Part shown: positions 1 to 11,711 of the stretch, in pieces | Layout of the letters: every line of letters begins with the position of its first letter | Numbering within the stretch: the first letter of the stretch is position 1 | Translations under genes and position numbers: made by a program | The notes under the pieces: model-generated | What the model was told of the DNA's origin: nothing | Database searches by the model: none | Seen by the model: the letters and a program-made list of their open reading frames with translations, nothing else | Origin: Amaranthus tricolor | Taxonomy: Eukaryota > Streptophyta > Magnoliopsida > Caryophyllales > Amaranthaceae | NCBI RefSeq assembly: GCF_026212465.1 | Contig: NC_080056.1 | Span: 11,141,089-11,205,088, forward strand | Reading direction: 5' to 3' | DNA: 64,000 nt

Positions 1-1691
1 CATAAGTCCTTTTTTCGGAAGATCAGGTTCTACATCTTTTCTCGAACTTGAAGCACCATCACTTTGGTTCTTTGTTACGGGTGTGGAATGAAAGCCTTTG
101 TATTCATCATATAAATCATAAAGGGCACTCTTTACCCGCATACAAACAACGGAAGCATCATTATCTTTTGTTTACATTTGTCTTATCCCAAATTTCACAG
201 TTTTCCATTTATATCTAGGATCAAGTACATCATAACATTTAATTTTTTAGGATCCCCCCAATACTTATCACACTTCTCTTTCATTCTCTTTGTCATTTCC
301 TTGAATCATAATTAGGGCTTTCACACCATTCTTTTAGCAAACAATCAACATCAGCTATATCATCAGAACAACCATTACAAGTAACATATTGTGAACGAGA
401 CATACGCAAAGTTAAATTATAAAACACTTCTAATAATTGAACTAAGTTCTTCACTTGGTCCCAATCATAAGTAGTAGGCTTTCCTAAATTATTCCCATAA
501 TCATGGGGATCTAGAAGATGCTCATGAAAATTTGGATCTTCCCCATCATACCTCTCAAATGCCAATATAAACTTCAAAGCAATGCTTAACACCAAATAAG
601 TTGAGTTCCACCATGTGACCACATCAAGAGACAACATGTTTTTTGATGGAATCTTCTCATCCGAAACACACTTATAAAACTTTTCAGTTCTGGATGGAGA
701 AGATAAAATAAATTTAACAACACCTCGAACTCGACAAACAGTATCAGTAACTAATTTAAGACCATCATTAACCACTAAGTTTATGATATGAGCAATACAT
801 CTTACATGCAAATATTCTCCATTCAACACACTAGTTCCCCACGTTTTGACTCTTGTTTTAAAATAAGCAATTGCAGTGTCATTAAAACTAGCATTGTCAA
901 CAGTAATGGTCTTCACATTTTCAAGACCCCAAGCAAGCAAACATTTCTCAATTGCCTTTCCAATGGCCTGACCTTTATGACTTGATATTGGTCAAAAGTT
1001 TAAGATTCTTTTATTTAACTTCCAATCATTATCAATAAAATGAGCAGTTAAACACATATAATTAATTTTTTGGATTGAAGTCCATGTGTCAGTAGTAAGA
1101 CATACTCTCCTACAATTAGTTTTTAAAAAAGATTTTAATTTCAACCTTTCATCCAAAAACGTCTCATAACAATCTCTAACAACAGTCATTCTAAAAGGAA
1201 CCAGAAACTTATTTTGCATCCGTGAGCAAAAGTACCTAAATCCCTGGCTTCAACAAATCTAAAGGGAAGTTCATCAACAATTATCATGAACGCTAAGCCT
1301 TTCCTACAAGCCTGATAGTTAACATCCAACTCTTTATGTGAGCCTCTTGTTCCCCTTGTTCATTAACACTTGATTGAAAACTCAATTGTGTTTGAGTAGC
1401 ATTTGATTTGTTATTGAGTGAAAATCTAGGACACTTACTTAAATGTGCTCTATAAGTACTAGTCCCATTTACACTAGGATTTCACTTATATTCACGACCA
1501 CAATAGTTGTACTTACATTTGTTTTCCATATTTTTGTTTGTAAAATTGGTGAAGTGATCCCATATGTCGGATGTTAGTTTCACAAGCTTTCTCCTTTGTT
1601 TGCTCATAGCTTCATCCTTTTTGGTTTCATTTTCATCCTGATAATCCACTTCATTTTCATCGCAAATTATAAAAGTTTCATCCATCGACAT
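1..1691 (-). pseudogene. hAT-family transposase (BED zinc-finger, RICESLEEPER-like), decayed and truncated by the window edge
   Basis: Antisense fragments read in family order. A BED zinc finger comes first (about 1691-1400: SDIWDHF, then C-x4-C, then a GTSTYRAHLSKC segment reached through a frame change). Next is DELPFRFVEA (about 1290-1230), then the RNase H-like core with LTTDTWTS (about 1100) and ITVDNASFNDTA (about 900). HVRCIAHIINLVV follows (about 800), then KYWGDPKK (about 260). The C-terminal hAT dimerisation domain would lie left of position 1. Stops and frameshifts between 940 and 1480 separate the blocks, so this copy cannot make transposase. Known for the family: cut-and-paste transposition with 8-bp target duplications. 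The sequence is certainly a transposase relic; which hAT subfamily it belongs to is uncertain. Confidence 0.85.
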
Positions 1692-2598
1692 CTATAATTG
1701 AACAACCAATACTTACAAGTTACAACTTGGCATTTCAAAGACTATTTCACATATATTCCAAATATTCTGTTTTCAATCAATATCAACCAAACAATATCAA
1801 CCATCTACATAATTAAAAGAGCACTTTCTTGCATTTCAAAGACTATTTCTACCCAAAATATTAACATTCAACATAATATCAACTAAATATTTTGTTTCAC
1901 ATATATTCCATCCAAAAATATCAACATAATATCAACCAAAAATCGGAAAAATCAAAACATCAACTTATAAATATTCAAATTCGAAATACAAAAACTGAAC
2001 AAAAAAACCCTAAAAAATAAAAAAATCAACCAACATACTTACATTACGAGATTCTACACTTGATTCTGTGGTGAAAATTTGCACTTGAGATTTGAAGGGC
2101 CGAAGGTAGAACCGTCAATCGCTGGGAGTTGGGGCTTGCGGACTGCAGTTGCGTGGATGGAGATGGAGATTGAAGAATGGAGACTATAAATTAGAAAGAA
2201 ACTATAAATTAGAAAGCAAGAAAGAAGCAAGTTGAGATGGAGAAGACTGATACCTGAAGGTTTAAGCACAGAATGTCGAAGGAGGGAGGAGCGCCGTTTG
2301 CTTTCTCTTGAGAACAAAGAACTAGGGTTTCCACTTTTTTTAAGCACTAACATTTAAATAAAATGGTACTTGGGTCGCCAGACAGAATATTAAACTTGGG
2401 CCTTCTCATATATTAATGCGGGTTCCGGTTTACGGTTTACGGTTTTCACCAGACCAGAATTATTACGGTTTTCCGGTTCAGTCTGGTCTGAAATTTTTTT
2501 AAAAAAAGAATCGAACCGGACCATTTAGACCGTATACCAGACCAAATACTTAAATTACGGTTTGGTTTACGGTTTAGACGAAACTCTGTTCAGCCCTA
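1692..2598 (-). mobile_element. 5' leader and terminal region of the same hAT element
   Basis: Non-coding sequence upstream of the transposase start, ending at about 2598. The last bases read on the minus strand as TAGGGCTGAACAG, which fits a hAT terminus. Between 2405 and 2585 there are many copies of ACGGTTT/ACCGGA-like words in both orientations, as expected for subterminal transposase-binding motifs. An open stretch at 2054-2353 has no recognisable domain and I do not call it a gene. The partner terminus lies outside the window, so the inverted repeats and target duplication cannot be checked. Confidence 0.6.
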
Positions 2599-2599
2599 C

Positions 2600-2855
2600 T
2601 CACAAATTCTTGTGAGAGACAATCCCTTTGAGAGATCATCTATAATTGGGCCAGTCAATTATATATTTTTAAAAATATTGTAAGTATACATTAAGAATGA
2701 TGTAACTAGACATTTAAGATCTTGAAAGTAGGCATTAAGGATACATAAGTAGCATCAAGGATAAAGTAAGTAGGCATTAATCTTTTAATGGACTAGGTTT
2801 GAGATACATCTCTCAAAGAAACGGTCTCTCAAGAGACTAGCTGATTCTTATTGGG
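2600..2855. mobile_element. MITE, family A copy 1 (GAGAGACCGTCTC ends)
   Basis: Ends carry imperfect inverted copies of a GAGAGA(C/T)..TCTC word next to CAAATTCTTGT. The interior contains AATTGGGCCAGTCAATTATAT and repeated short TAGGCATTAAGGAT-type words. A second copy in opposite orientation is at about 5241-5516, which defines the family. No coding capacity. It abuts the hAT terminus directly. Confidence 0.65.
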
Positions 2856-2969
2856 TTTGAAAGCAATGCAGGGATGCCAGAGGCCCAAAACCCAGTGGGC
2901 TTCACCTATGAAAATCTAGAAATTTTGAGCAAAATAAGCAAAAATGCTTTAAAAATTCCTAAAATAGGT

Positions 2970-3502
2970 AGCAAATTTGAAAAAAATAAGCCTTTTGAAC
3001 AAAAATAGTCAAAATCCAAGCTTTGGGAAAACTTTAATTCCAAAATAAGCGTCTATGGCTCATAAGCTAGGTTCGGTATGTGTTCATTGTTAGTAATAGC
3101 GAACTTAGGAAGTAGAACAAAAAAATAGTCAAGTCTCTGTTCGCTGTTACTAACATCGAACAAAAGCAGACCTGGTCAAAGCTGAGTCAAACCTCTGTTC
3201 TCCATTACTAATAGCGAACAGAGGTTAGACCTACTTTGACCAGGTTTGGTTTTGTTCGCTGTTAGTAACATCGAACAAAGATGTTGACGTTTAACCGAAG
3301 TCTCTGTTCGATGTTACTAACAGCGAACAAACACTTGACTTAATTTCAGTCGCTGCCTTATTTCGCTGTTATTAGCAGCAAGTATATACCAAACCTATCT
3401 CTAGAGGCAATGGCGCTTATTTTGGGATTAAAGTTTGCTAAAAGCTTGAATTTTGACTATTTTTGTTCAAATGGCTTTTTTTTTTTAATATTTTCAAATA
3501 AG
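2970..3502. mobile_element. Foldback element with palindromic GTTCGCTGTTAGTAACAGCG modules
   Basis: Long inverted arms: about 2973-3085 is the imperfect reverse complement of about 3395-3500. Shared words include TTTGAACAAAAATAGTCAAAA and CAAAATAAGCG. Between the arms are several short palindromes of the type CGCTGTTAGTAACAGCG or its ATCGAAC variant, near 3095, 3140, 3205, 3260 and 3310, linked by GACTTTGACC-like spacers. No reading frame is visible. The same modules recur at 3560-3710, 4690-4790, 9830-9850 and 10440-10660, so this is a dispersed family. The superfamily is not identified. Confidence 0.6.
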
Positions 3503-4870
3503 TATGGGGAAACTTAATTCTCAAAATAAGCACGTAAATCTCCAAACCTAGTTAGGGTGTTGTTCGTTGTTACTAACAGCGGACGTTTTCTAGACAGACT
3601 TTTTAACTCAGTTTAAGCAATCACCTGTTGTTACTAATAACGGGCCATGTACAAACAATAAATTTGATTAAGGTATATGGGAAAGCAGTCGTCCGCTGTT
3701 AGTAACAACAGGCCATTACATATGCAAAAGCTCAACAACAGTCAAAAAAGTCAAAAAAAGTCAAAACAAGAAGAGCATAATTGTATCAATGCACTCGCTA
3801 AGCCTATTGAACCTATTGAACTTACGAACTTTTGCTTGAAGATTAAAGAGGATCACCTTCAAACTGGAGTAAAGAGGAACCTAGAAGCATGGCAAGACCG
3901 GGAGGGAACAATAGAAGGTCTCCTAACAACCATCAGACAGAACAGAAGCCTGTTCCCAAGACAGCAAACAGCAGAACAACAAAGACATCGAGCTGTCTGC
4001 CAGCCCACCTTGCGAGCCATGAAGAGTCTAGCCTGGTGCATGTATGAGCGTGGAAATTCAGAGAATGGCATCTTCATACATGAAATAAGAAGCCAAGACT
4101 CAAAGGTAATACGGAGAGTCCTCACAGAGCCCACAAGAATAGCTGCAAGGTCGTGTGCTCGCCAGTTCCTTGATAAAGGTTGATCAGTTGTAAATAAGCC
4201 TCTTTTATGTTTCTGTTTTTAATCCTTGTTTTGCACGCGCTTTAATAATTAGGCACGGGGTTAGTTATGTTTGTTAGATGTCCCAAACTAGCCGTTAGAG
4301 TCCTATATAAAGGGACATCCTCATTGTATCATAAAGTCAAATTTGGTTAATGAATTTTCATTCAAGTAATTGTGTGCAATTATAATCCTGAGTGGTTTCT
4401 TTGTGAGTGAAGCAAAGAGGGTATTCAGTTGTTTCCACGAGAATTAAGAGAGTGAATCTTAATTTGAGTGTGAGGAAGAGGCCAGTGGCTGAGTGAAAGT
4501 CAATTGTCTCTATCCACGACATAGAACTATTCCAAGCCACCTTCTGTTTCATACAAAACAGAAGGCTTGTGTGTGTTCTTCATTGTGTCAAGACTAGTCT
4601 TGACATAGTTTTTTGAGGGAATTAACGGGTTCTTGGATCATTCAACCCCATATTCGCATCAATATGCAAAAGCTCAACAACAGTCAAAAAAAGTCAAAGC
4701 AATTGCTCCCTGTTAGGAAGAGCGGGCGATTGCTTGGCCGACTTTTTTGACTCAGTTTTAATAATTGGCCGCAGTTACTAACAGCAATTGAACTCACCTT
4801 AGGAATGGACTGGAGCTTCTTATTTTGGGAAATATGTTTTTCTCATGCTTGGTTTGAGAATATTTTTAGA
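3503..4870. mobile_element. Second copy of the palindromic foldback family, interrupted by an LTR
   Basis: The left part (3503-3781) has the same TAATTCTCAAAATAAGC start and GTTACTAACAGCG modules. The right part (4662-4870) has TTACTAACAGCAATTG followed by CTTATTTTGGGAAA, the inverted counterpart of the left arm. The two halves are separated by the LTR at about 3782-4661. A reading frame at 3677-4183 crosses the junction, has no recognisable domain, and is not called as a gene. Confidence 0.5.
3782..4661 (+). mobile_element. Probable solo LTR (family L, copy 1)
   Basis: Has the layout of an LTR: TG start at 3782 and CA end at 4661 (CGCATCA). A CCTATATAAAGGGACATC promoter-like box lies near 4300-4320, followed by a leader ending in GGTTCTTGGATCATTC. 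It is homologous to the antisense LTR at 47.7-49.2 kb: both contain TTTTTAATN..TGTTTTGCACG upstream of the TATA-like box and both end in CGCATCA. No internal retrotransposon domain adjoins it, so it is probably solo. The left boundary is uncertain. A run of more than 30 bases starting ATATGCAAAAGCTCAACAAC is present on both sides (3719 and 4662). Confidence 0.5.
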
Positions 4871-5240
4871 AGAAAAGCTTATTTTGTTCGAATTTTCAAA
4901 AATTTAAAGGTTTAAATACAAATTATCAAAATTGCAATTCACTGCATAAAAAACCTTTGAACAAAAACAAATAATAACAAAGCATAAATTGTTATATGAA
5001 ACAGTCTATTTGTAAAACGCGTTTTATATGAGTTAAATAGTCTAATCAATACAAAGTATGGGTTATGATCTTGTTTTAAAATTGTCTCATCGAAAGACGG
5101 TCTCTCATAAGAGTAATTGATAATAAAACACAAATTGCAACTATCAGCTTAAGTTTAAATTTTTAGTTGAGTCAACATAGTATTAGAAGCTAATGTCACG
5201 AGTTTAACTTTCATTCCAATTAGTATATCATTTTAGGAAA
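4871..5240. other. AT-rich intergenic stretch
   Basis: No gene seen. Contains GAAAGACGGTCTCTCAT near 5093-5109, a short word resembling MITE family A ends. It is too small to call an element. Confidence 0.4.
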
Positions 5241-5516
5241 AGCTAATTTCTTGAGAGACCGTCTCTTTGAAAAATATATCTCAATCCCAGCCGAATAAAG
5301 ATTAATGCTACTTACCGTATTATTAATGCCTACTTACATTATCCTTAATGCTTATTTATCGTATCCTTAATGCCTACTTTCAATGAATGCCTACTTTCAA
5401 TAATTTAAATGTCTACTTACATCACTCTTAATGCTTACTTATAATATTTTTAAAAATATATAATAAATCGACCCAATTATTGATGGTAAGAGACCGTCTG
5501 TCACAAACAAGAATTT
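5241..5516. mobile_element. MITE, family A copy 2 (inverted relative to copy 1)
   Basis: Begins TTGAGAGACCGTCTCTTTG and ends with AAGAGACCGTCTGTCACAAAC. The interior contains the reverse complement of the copy 1 interior (TTTTTAAAAATATAT then CGACCCAATTATTGA, and repeated ATCCTTAATGCCTACTT words). Ends are partly inverted. No coding capacity. Confidence 0.65.
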
Positions 5517-5863
5517 GTATTTATGTAAGCTTACTTACTATATCCTTAATACCTACATTCTAGTAATTTTTACTAAACAAAATAATGCAAGAGACCTACA
5601 AGCAAAATAAAAACGGATCCAAGCCATAGATGTCCAATAACCCAAATCTTCAGTTTGAAGTCATAAAACCAAATTCCATCAAGGCAATAAAAATATTTCC
5701 AGACAAAAATAAGGCACTTATATAGAGAAAATATGCCTTTATTAGAAGATAAATATGCTAACTAAACTAATAAATGCTCTAGGAGCCATAGTAAAACAGC
5801 TAGGTCCGAGCACCAACCCCATGAAAGCCACTGCCCGGCATCAGCTGCAAACAACTGATCGCT
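5517..5863. other. 3' flank and probable 3' UTR of the ubiquitin-L40 gene
   Basis: No separate gene. The part next to the stop codon (about 5700-5863) is presumably transcribed on the minus strand as 3' UTR. The poly(A) site was not located with confidence. Confidence 0.35.
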
Positions 5864-8290
<2,427 letters not shown>

Positions 8291-8366
8291 TCTAATGGGG
8301 CTGTTTGGTGATTTGGAAAGCAAATTTTGGGTGAATAATTGAACAAAATAAGCGTATTTAGAAAAA

Positions 8367-8570
8367 ATAATTCAAGGCAAAATGTTAAAAAACTACCTAA
8401 TATATACCCCATTTTGCAAAAAACTACCTTAAATAAAAATTTTTGCAAAAAACTACCTTATATAATACAATTGTTTGCAAAACACTAACTTATAACGGAT
8501 TGTGGCCTTTGACCGCTATCTTTAACAGTTGACCCGCATGTGAGACGCACGTGATGCATTACTGTATTTA

Positions 8571-8636
<66 letters not shown>

Positions 8637-8653
8637 GTTATTATTATTATTAC

Positions 8654-8690
<37 letters not shown>

Positions 8691-8759
8691 TTTTTTTTAA
8701 AATAAAAATAATAAAAATAATAAAAATTTAAAATAAAATAAAAATAAAAACAAAAGTAA

Positions 8760-8836
<77 letters not shown>

Positions 8837-9255
8837 TAAAATAAATAAAATAAAAATTCTAAAAAAAATTTAAAATAAAACCAATTTTTATTTTTTTTAC
8901 TTTTGTTTTTATTTTTATTTTATTTAAAATTTTTATTATTATTATTTTTATTATTTAAAAAAAAAAAATAATAATAATAATAATAATAATAAAAACAAAA
9001 ATTAAAAAAATAATAATAATAATAATTATAATTAAAAAAAATAAAATAATAATAATAATAATAATAATAAAAATAAAATTAAAATTAAAATTAAAAATAA
9101 AAAAAATAATTATAATAATAATAAAAAAATATAAAAAAAAATTAGTTTTGTTAAATTTTTTTTATTTTTATATTTAGTATTTTTTTTTATTTTTACTTTT
9201 CTTTATATTTATATTTTATTTTAAATTTTTATTATTATTATTTTTTTTCTTTAAA

Positions 9256-9298
<43 letters not shown>

Positions 9299-9385
9299 TA
9301 AAATAATAATAATAATAATAATACATATAAAATATAAAAAAAATAATTTTATTTTAAATTTTTTTTAAAATTTTTATTTTATTTA

Positions 9386-9431
<46 letters not shown>

Positions 9432-9774
9432 TTTATTTTTGTTTTTATTTTTATTTTATTTTAAATTTTTATTATTATTATTATTATTTTTATTTAAAAA
9501 AAATAATAATAATAAATAAAAATAAAAATAAAAATAAAAACAAAAATTAAAAAAAAATAAAAATAAAAATTAAATACAGTAATGCATCACGTGCGTCTCA
9601 CATGCGGGTCAACGGTTAAAGATAGCGGTCAAAAGCCACAATCCGTTATAAGGTAGTGTTTTGCAAACAATTGTATTATATAAGGTAGTTTTTTGTGAAA
9701 ATTTTTATTTAAGGTAGTTTTTTGTAAAATGGGGCATATACTAGGTAGTTTTTTAACATTTTGCCATAATTCAA
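8367..9774. mobile_element. MULE-type foldback element with 9-bp target duplication and microsatellite core
   Basis: The element is 8376-9765. Terminal inverted repeats of about 196 bp (8376-8571 and 9570-9765) begin GGCAAAATGTTAAAAAACT and are highly similar over their whole length, including a GCACGTGATGCATTACTGT inner end. A perfect 9-bp direct repeat, ATAATTCAA, flanks it (8367-8375 and 9766-9774), the size made by Mutator-like transposases. The interior of about 1 kb is almost only A, T, (ATT)n and (AAT)n runs, themselves arranged as inverted blocks. No coding capacity. Apparent long leucine- or isoleucine-rich frames here are simple-repeat artefacts. Confidence 0.88.
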
Positions 9775-9847
9775 AGTAAGCTTGGAAAAACTTGTTCAAA
9801 GAAGCGTTATTCTGTCCAAGCTTATGCTTTGGTCCTGTTTGCTGTTA

Positions 9848-10439
9848 GTAACAACTATGGGTGTTCAATGGGCCAGATAAGGATCAGGTCGGATTTAAGG
9901 TAAATATGGACCGGATTGGATAAGACCCTTAAAACTTTATATAGGTATTAAATGGGTTGGGCTTTCTTTTTTAATAAAAATTATTTGACAAATTCTTTAT
10001 TATGACCTTCTCATCATGAGAGGGCTTAATATGAGTCTTTAACTTACTTAATTAGTTAAACTTTTAAAAAAAGGCATTAATTGGTAGGAGCTTGTCTCAC
10101 GGTGAATGGTCTTATACAAGACTTGCTGAAATTACTTTACTCCTAATTTAACAATTTATAACAATTAAATTATTATTTATAATAATTAAATTGAAAAAAT
10201 ATTAATACTTTCTTTGACATTGTCTTTTTATATAATATTTAAATCATACATTAATTATGCTATTTACAAAGGTTCATTCCCGGCCCTTATTGAGCCCTTT
10301 TATGGTCAACTTCATTTTAATTATAATAGAGCCCATTTTTGGCCCGACTTGCTTTCGGCCCAGCGCTTACCAAGCCCTTTTAAAAATGGGCCAAATACAG
10401 GCTCAAATGGGGGACCCATTGAACACCCCTAGTAAATGC
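9848..10439. mobile_element. Small non-autonomous hAT element inserted in a palindromic module
   Basis: Element 9856-10431 (576 bp). The left end TATGGGTGTTCAATGGGCC matches the inverted right end TAGGGGTGTTCAATGGGTCC. It is flanked by imperfect 8-bp repeats GTAACAAC (9848-9855) and GTAAATGC (10432-10439). Both are one or two changes from GTAACAGC, the sequence expected from the surrounding GTTAGTAACAGCGAAC module, so the pre-insertion site can be recognised. No transposase. Superfamily assignment rests on TIR type and 8-bp duplication. Confidence 0.7.
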
Positions 10440-10803
10440 GAACAAAACAATGCTCGTAAAAAAAAAGTCAACATGTTTATTCAACGAATAAAGATTTGAC
10501 CTTATTTGATCAAGTCTCCTTTGTTCCCTGCTAGTAACAGCGAACAAATTACTTGAATTTTTTGACTTCTTTTCAGTTTATTTCAAAACTAGTCGTTCTA
10601 ACTTTTCAAATTAGCCATTAATTTATTCGTTGTTATTATTAGCGAATAATAGTTCTATAAATACACATCAAAATGGATTAATTAATCACATCCAAATTCA
10701 CCAAAGTAGCAACTGTATCAAAGTTAAGGCATTTTCTTATAACTTATATTCATCATTTAATGTTATTATTGAATTTACTTAAGTTAAGGTATTTTTATCA
10801 ATA
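10440..10803. repeat. Continuation of the palindromic-module family, then AT-rich sequence
   Basis: After the hAT insertion the host repeat resumes with GCGAACAAAAC, a GCTAGTAACAGCGAACAAA module near 10525 and TTCGTTGTTATTATTAGCGAA near 10625. A TATAAATAC box near 10656 could be promoter-like, but no gene follows before the copia insertion. Confidence 0.45.
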
Positions 10804-10808
10804 CTAGT

Positions 10809-11636
10809 TGTTAGAGCAAGTGCCAATAATCTTAACAATGACGTTAACTTTAAACATTTAATCGAACATGCTTTGTCTTGTACTTTAGAGAGGGTCGATA
10901 AAGATGTGTCGAATGTGGGTGGTTTAAGGTTTGGAACGGTTGATGAGGGTTGTCTGATCAAAGCAACAAATAAAGGAACAAACTGTGAGCTGCTCGACCA
11001 GCCGCTCGGTCGAGCAAAGGGTCGCTCGACCGGTCGAGCGGGAGTGGCTCGGTCGAGCAACAGGTCGAGCGGGGTGTGCAGAACAGGTCAGTAGCTTCTC
11101 TGGAAGCTCGCTCGGGTCGAGCGGGAGTGGCTCGGGTCGAGCGGAAGATCAGAAGACTGCATTGGATGTTGTTTTCGTCAGAATGTGAAATGACTATGCA
11201 ATTGAATGGGTGCATTACTTGCTGGTTTATTGTGATGTTTATTACTATGTTTATTGTCATAGTTAATAGTGTTGTTAATTGTGCTTTATGGTGATTAATG
11301 AGGGAATACTAAGGGTGATGAATGCCTTGCCTATAAATAGGATTCATCACCCATAGTAACACACACCACAAACACATATTGTTGAGAGGGCTATTGCATT
11401 GTTAGAAACTTGAGAGTGTTCTTACTTTGCTTTAGTATTTGTGATCTTGAGAGATTGTTCTTAAGATAAGGGAGTTTATTATACTTGTAATTGTTGAATT
11501 CAATATAATAAACTACATTTGAGGGGGAGGTATTCTAAATACCTCATAAACACTTGTGTTCTTATCTTGCATTATTTTTCATTTGTTTTTCCTTTGTTGA
11601 ACCTCTTTGAGGCTTGCATATTCGCTTGCGCTTTCA
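10809..11636 (+). repeat. 5' LTR of young copia element (828 bp)
   Basis: Starts TGTTAGAGCAAG and ends GCGCTTTCA. By eye it differs from the 3' LTR at only three positions (10954/13179, 11147/13372, 11470/13695). The U3 part (about 10985-11150) holds eight GTCGAGC/GCTCGAC words. CTATAAATAGG near 11330 is the TATA box. Flanked on the left by CTAGT. Confidence 0.95.
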
Positions 11637-11638
11637 AT

Positions 11639-11650
11639 TGGTATCAGAGC
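11639..11650 (+). other. Copia primer-binding site
   Basis: TGGTATCAGAGC, three bases after the 5' LTR, is the standard plant copia site for priming by initiator methionine tRNA. Confidence 0.9.
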
Positions 11651-11711
11651 GGGAGTGCGTCTTGGGCTATTTGGGGTGCGAAAGTGAGGTTAAAAGAACA
11701 AGAAAAACACA

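Noticed and set aside
2054..2353. 99-codon antisense frame near the hAT end
   Set aside because: Low-complexity Ser/Leu/Ile content, no homology recognised, lies in the non-coding leader of the transposon.
3090..3330. CRISPR-like look of regularly spaced short palindromes
   Set aside because: The window is plant nuclear DNA with introns and transposons; the modules vary, sit in a foldback element and are not direct repeats with unique spacers.
3677..4183. 168-codon frame
   Set aside because: Crosses the junction of the palindromic repeat and the LTR; no domain and no sign of a host gene.
8522..8836. Antisense frame of almost pure Leu/Ile/Phe
   Set aside because: It is the translation of (ATT)n/(AAT)n microsatellite inside the foldback element, not a gene.
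10985..11260. Arg/Ser/Ala-rich frames over the LTR, repeated at 13210-13519
   Set aside because: Produced by the GGTCGAGC array in both LTRs; identical duplicates reflect the LTR pair, not genes.
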